Of a stretch of 9,234 nt of DNA, positions 6,624 to 9,234 are shown piece after piece (the first letter of the stretch is position 1; each line of letters starts with the position of its first letter). A program made the translations under genes and the position numbers. A model generated the notes under the pieces. That model was not told the DNA's origin. It did no database searches and was given only the letters and a program-made list of their open reading frames with translations. Origin of the DNA: Nitrososphaeria archaeon (GTDB lineage: Archaea > Thermoproteota > Nitrososphaeria > Geothermarchaeales > JDFR-13); NCBI GenBank assembly GCA_027000765.1, contig JALTNJ010000274.1:1-9234 (forward strand). Reading direction: 5' to 3'.

Positions 6624-8600
6624 TCATCTACCTTCCCATTTTGGCCTCCGCTTCTCCCTAAATGCAGACATCCCTTCCTTAAAGTCACGGGTCTGGCTTA
6701 GCCTTATCAACTCGGATATCCCTATGTTTAACGATGACATTGCTAGGAGCTTTATCGCATTTGACGCCTTCTTGACACCGATGATGCCTAAGGGAGCTGC
6801 TCTACGGAGCTTCTCGACCTCCTCCAACACTATCTGCCAGAAATTTCCATGTGGAGCAACTATATCGACCACACCTAGATCCTTAGCCTGCCGTGGACTT
6901 ATCCTGTCACCGGTAAGGCAGTATGGTAGAATCCTTCTTCCCAAGAGTAGCAGGCCTAGGGTGGATGCCATCGGTGGCATCGCGCCGATCAAGACCTCTG
7001 GAACAGAGAATTCAGCCTTATCTGAAGAGACTACAATATCACCAAATAATAGGATCTCCATTCCACCGCCAAAGGCTAGGCCATTCACAGCCATGATAAC
7101 AGGCTTCTTCACCTCTAGAAGCTTGGTAAGTAGAGGCGCAGCCTTGTTATGGAAGAAATCCTCTGCATCCGATATATCCTTCCATCCACCCATAACCTTG
7201 ATGTCGTCTCCAGCACAGAATGCCCTGCCTTCCCCAGTGATTACAATAGCCCGTATGCCTGGGTCTTCATCCGCATACTCTAATGCTTGTCTCAAACCGA
7301 TCCACATCTCTTCATTTAATGCATTCAACTTATCTGGTCTATTCATCTTAATCAAGGCATAATCATGGTGTTTATAGTAGTTTACTGGGCCGAACTTCTC
7401 TTCTCCATATATCCATTTATAGAATCCTCTTCCTCGTTTTTTACCTAGGTATCCCTTTTTCAACATCTTTTCTAATAGCGCATCCGGCTTATAATGTGGG
7501 TCACCATATTTGTCATGGAGGCTGCTTAGCTTCTCTATGACGATATCGATTCCCACCTCATCGGCATATTCCAATATCCCCATAGGCAGGTTCATTATAC
7601 GCTTCATAGCCTTATCAATAGACTTATGGTCTGAAACCTCCTCTCTAATGAGGAAAGCCGCTTCATTTATACCTGTAGAGATAATCCGTGTGATATCTAT
7701 GGAATACATGTCATCAGTAGGGGGATTACTGACTCTTGAATAGATTCCTGGACCCGGATATTTATAGAACCCCTCTCCAGATTTAAGCCCAAGTTTACCT
7801 GCTTTAATCATATCATCCATTATTTTCAGCTTGGGAATCTCGAATCCTCTTTTCACCATCTCATCCAACACGTTTCTAACTACATCTAGACCCACTAAAT
7901 CCATAGTCTCGAACAGGCCCATGAAAAAGCCTAGACGATGGATAAATGCCTTGTCAATCAAATCATGAGGATATCCCTCTTCAACCATCCTAAGGGCTTC
8001 GCTAAATATCCTGATGTTTATACGGTTAACGATGAAACCCGGTACATCTTTCTTCACCAATATATACTCCTTTCCTATGGACTCTACTAGCTTCACAGTA
8101 GTATCCAGCGCATGCTTAGCCGTATACTGTGACAAAACGATTTCTACAGCAGGTATTAATATGGGAGGATTGGAGAAGTGTAAGCCAATGACCCTCCCAG
8201 GATTTTTGAGGCCCTCAGCCAGTTCACTTATTGGAATAGAGGAGGTATTACTAGCTAATATACATCCCTCATTAGAGTGTTTATCAAGTATCTTAAAAAC
8301 CTCTTTTTTAATCTTGACGTTCTCTGTGACCGCCTCTATTATATAGTCGGATGATGAGGCCAAATACTTTAAGTCTGTAGTAGACTCGATATTCGCCAAG
8401 ACCATATCTGCTAATCCCGGAACCCCTCGTTTACTACCTATTTTATCGAGGCTCCATCTAATTTTATCTAGAGCATTTTTCAGAACCTCTTCACTAACGT
8501 CAGATAAAATGACTTTGTATCCATATAGTGCGAATAACTCGGCGATTCCATGGCCCATCGTCCCGGCTCCAACTACCCCTATTTTAGAAATATTTGCCAA
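6624..8600 (-). CDS. Bifunctional 3-hydroxyacyl-CoA dehydrogenase / enoyl-CoA hydratase
   Basis: 658 residues, matching the archaeal fused enzyme. Order: NAD-binding Rossmann domain (GAGTMG at 11-16, D34 after the second strand, indicating NAD), two C-terminal dehydrogenase domains (about 187-282 and 300-397, each ending in GFYK), then an enoyl-CoA hydratase domain (about 412-658). Catalytic dehydrogenase residues are present: S120 in NTSS, H141 in GLHFSNP, E153, and N192 in VNR. The hydratase keeps both catalytic glutamates, E515 and E535, 20 apart as in rat enoyl-CoA hydratase, plus the oxyanion-hole segments FCAGDD (461-466) and GGGME (511-515). It interconverts 2-enoyl-CoA, (S)-3-hydroxyacyl-CoA and 3-oxoacyl-CoA in the cytoplasm. 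In some Thermoproteota this fusion converts crotonyl-CoA to acetoacetyl-CoA in 4-hydroxybutyrate carbon-fixation cycles; elsewhere it serves beta-oxidation. The neighbours do not decide which. The TTG start is supported by AGGTGAT six bases upstream. Confidence 0.95.
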   Translation of the reverse strand: MANISKIGVVGAGTMGHGIAELFALYGYKVILSDVSEEVLKNALDKIRWSLDKIGSKRGVPGLADMVLANIESTTDLKYLASSSDYIIEAVTENVKIKKEVFKILDKHSNEGCILASNTSSIPISELAEGLKNPGRVIGLHFSNPPILIPAVEIVLSQYTAKHALDTTVKLVESIGKEYILVKKDVPGFIVNRINIRIFSEALRMVEEGYPHDLIDKAFIHRLGFFMGLFETMDLVGLDVVRNVLDEMVKRGFEIPKLKIMDDMIKAGKLGLKSGEGFYKYPGPGIYSRVSNPPTDDMYSIDITRIISTGINEAAFLIREEVSDHKSIDKAMKRIMNLPMGILEYADEVGIDIVIEKLSSLHDKYGDPHYKPDALLEKMLKKGYLGKKRGRGFYKWIYGEEKFGPVNYYKHHDYALIKMNRPDKLNALNEEMWIGLRQALEYADEDPGIRAIVITGEGRAFCAGDDIKVMGGWKDISDAEDFFHNKAAPLLTKLLEVKKPVIMAVNGLAFGGGMEILLFGDIVVSSDKAEFSVPEVLIGAMPPMASTLGLLLLGRRILPYCLTGDRISPRQAKDLGVVDIVAPHGNFWQIVLEEVEKLRRAAPLGIIGVKKASNAIKLLAMSSLNIGISELIRLSQTRDFKEGMSAFREKRRPKWEGR

Positions 8601-8606
8601 TATCCC

Positions 8607-8613
8607 ATCACCT
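8607..8613 (-). promoter_or_regulatory. Ribosome-binding site that fixes the TTG start at 8600
   Basis: The minus strand reads AGGTGAT, complementary to the archaeal 16S rRNA tail, with 6 bases to the TTG at 8600. The ATG at 8608 overlaps this site, is in another frame and meets a stop after nine codons, so it is not the start. The TTG places the NAD-binding beta strand (KIGVVGAG) near the N-terminus, as expected. Confidence 0.75.
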
Positions 8614-8644
8614 TAGTATAATTATTGTTTTTCCATAAGATATT

Positions 8645-8654
8645 CTTTTAAAAA
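8645..8654 (-). promoter_or_regulatory. Candidate TATA box of the hydroxyacyl-CoA dehydrogenase/hydratase gene
   Basis: The minus strand reads TTTTTAAAAG about 50 bases before the TTG start. It would give a leader of roughly 20-25 bases that includes the ribosome-binding site at 8607-8613. It lies in the 122-base region shared with the divergent radical SAM gene. The sequence is AT-rich throughout, so the exact box is uncertain. Confidence 0.35.
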
Positions 8655-8677
8655 TGACTAACTCCCAAGATAACAAT

Positions 8678-8685
8678 GATATATC
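8678..8685 (+). promoter_or_regulatory. Candidate TATA box of the divergent radical SAM gene
   Basis: GATATATC lies about 41 bases before the ATG at 8723, which would give a leader of about 15 bases. Other AT-rich segments in this short divergent region could serve instead, so the call is tentative. Confidence 0.3.
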
Positions 8686-8722
8686 TATTTTTTAGTAAAG
8701 TAATAGATTAATATGTGAAGCT

Positions 8723-9234
8723 ATGCCAGCATGCCATATATGTGGATATTCATCACATGAACTTAGTATATCCATAGGGGTATGTGTAAATTGCCTGAGA
8801 AGGGGGCCGGACTACGCCCTATCATATATTATTAAAAACCGTAGTAACTGGAGAAGTAGGATAGGCCTGCCTAGAGAGCCGCCTAAAGAAGGCACGGTAA
8901 AATGCATTTTCTGTATAAATGAGTGTATGATTCCAGAGGATGGGGTTGGATACTGCGGCGTCGTTAAAAACAAGGATGGTAAACTTACTTATGTCACCGG
9001 CTCATTTGAGAAGGCTGTTTTACACTGGTACTTAGATCCCCATCCTACTAACTGTGTAGCCGGCCCAGTATGCCCAGCGAATACCTCTGCAGGATATCCT
9101 AGGTATACATCTTCTAGGGGTATTGAGAGGGGATTCTATAATATGGCGGTGTTTTTCGGTGGGTGCAACTTAGACTGCATTTTTTGCCAGAATATCGAGC
9201 ATAAACATATGATATCTAACTATGTCAAGGGCAG
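8723..9234 (+). CDS. Radical SAM protein, AmrS/PflA-activase-like with N-terminal zinc ribbon, partial
   Basis: 170 codons are visible before the window ends. Residues 4-24 hold CxxC...CxxC (C4, C7, C21, C24), a likely zinc ribbon. A second cysteine group, C61xxC64xxxC68 and C78 in GYCG, followed by an N-x-D-G turn, matches the segment preceding the radical SAM core in AmrS/COG1180 proteins. DPHPTNC (105-111) and C117 form a further conserved-looking block. The core motif CxxxCxxC is C148, C152, C155 within GGCNLDCIFCQN, binding the 4Fe-4S cluster that cleaves S-adenosylmethionine. The substrate is unknown; relatives include the radical SAM member of the AmmeMemoRadiSam set and glycyl-radical enzyme activases. 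The start is the first in-frame ATG and places the zinc ribbon at the very N-terminus; the upstream ATG at 8713 is followed at once by a stop. The gene is divergent from the hydroxyacyl-CoA gene, so a functional link is not implied. The SAM-binding half lies outside the window. Confidence 0.88.
   Translation, partial: MPACHICGYSSHELSISIGVCVNCLRRGPDYALSYIIKNRSNWRSRIGLPREPPKEGTVKCIFCINECMIPEDGVGYCGVVKNKDGKLTYVTGSFEKAVLHWYLDPHPTNCVAGPVCPANTSAGYPRYTSSRGIERGFYNMAVFFGGCNLDCIFCQNIEHKHMISNYVKG

Noticed and set aside
6553..7362. 269-codon open frame on the plus strand, the longest on that strand
   Set aside because: It is antisense to the enoyl-CoA hydratase domain, whose catalytic residues are intact on the minus strand. 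The predicted protein shows no motif, and its hydrophobic start arises from the AT-rich intergenic region.
8579..8608. ATG at 8608 opening a nine-codon frame overlapping the hydroxyacyl-CoA gene start, considered as a regulatory leader peptide
   Set aside because: The ribosome-binding site overlaps this ATG with no usable spacing, and the peptide has no attenuator-like codon run. It is more simply a chance frame within the ribosome-binding site.

Overview
The window looks like part of the chromosome of an archaeon, most likely a thermophilic member of the Thermoproteota or a related lineage. The evidence is indirect: purine-rich ribosome-binding sites matching the archaeal anti-Shine-Dalgarno (GGAGGTG, AGGTGAT), TATA-like boxes placed for leaderless or short-leader transcripts, heavy use of ATA and AGG codons, GTG and TTG starts, and gene families typical of archaea (a fused 3-hydroxyacyl-CoA dehydrogenase/enoyl-CoA hydratase, a membrane-anchored Lon-like protease, a zinc-ribbon radical SAM protein). 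I cannot name a species. No RNA gene, IS element or CRISPR array is visible, and no gene-free stretch is longer than 122 bases.

Layout. Six of seven genes lie on the minus strand, so transcription runs from high to low coordinates; the seventh is divergent at the right edge. (1) 8723-9234, plus strand, partial: radical SAM protein of the AmrS/PflA-activase type with an N-terminal zinc ribbon. (2) 8600-6624: bifunctional 3-hydroxyacyl-CoA dehydrogenase/enoyl-CoA hydratase of acyl-CoA metabolism. (3) 6547-4709 and 4712-3555: two overlapping genes for a two-subunit, flavin-dependent amino-acid dehydrogenase/oxidase related to heterotetrameric sarcosine oxidase and the archaeal dye-linked proline dehydrogenases. 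(4) 3433-1865, 1852-467 and 470-1 (partial): a tightly packed cell-surface operon encoding a membrane-anchored beta-propeller with eight calcium-binding motifs, a membrane-anchored multiheme c-type cytochrome, and a secreted or anchored Lon-like (S16) serine protease.

How the genes work together. The flavoenzyme pair and the hydroxyacyl-CoA enzyme are cytoplasmic catabolic or central-carbon enzymes that generate reducing equivalents. The surface operon looks like an export route or docking platform for electrons outside the cell membrane: a heme-rich, N-glycosylatable protein held by a C-terminal membrane helix, a calcium-stabilised propeller held by an N-terminal helix, and an extracytoplasmic protease that may process or quality-control them. 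The three are joined by a 12-base gap and a 4-base ATGA overlap, so co-expression is well supported. A joint role in extracellular electron transfer is inference. This operon is the best candidate for an undescribed system in the window.
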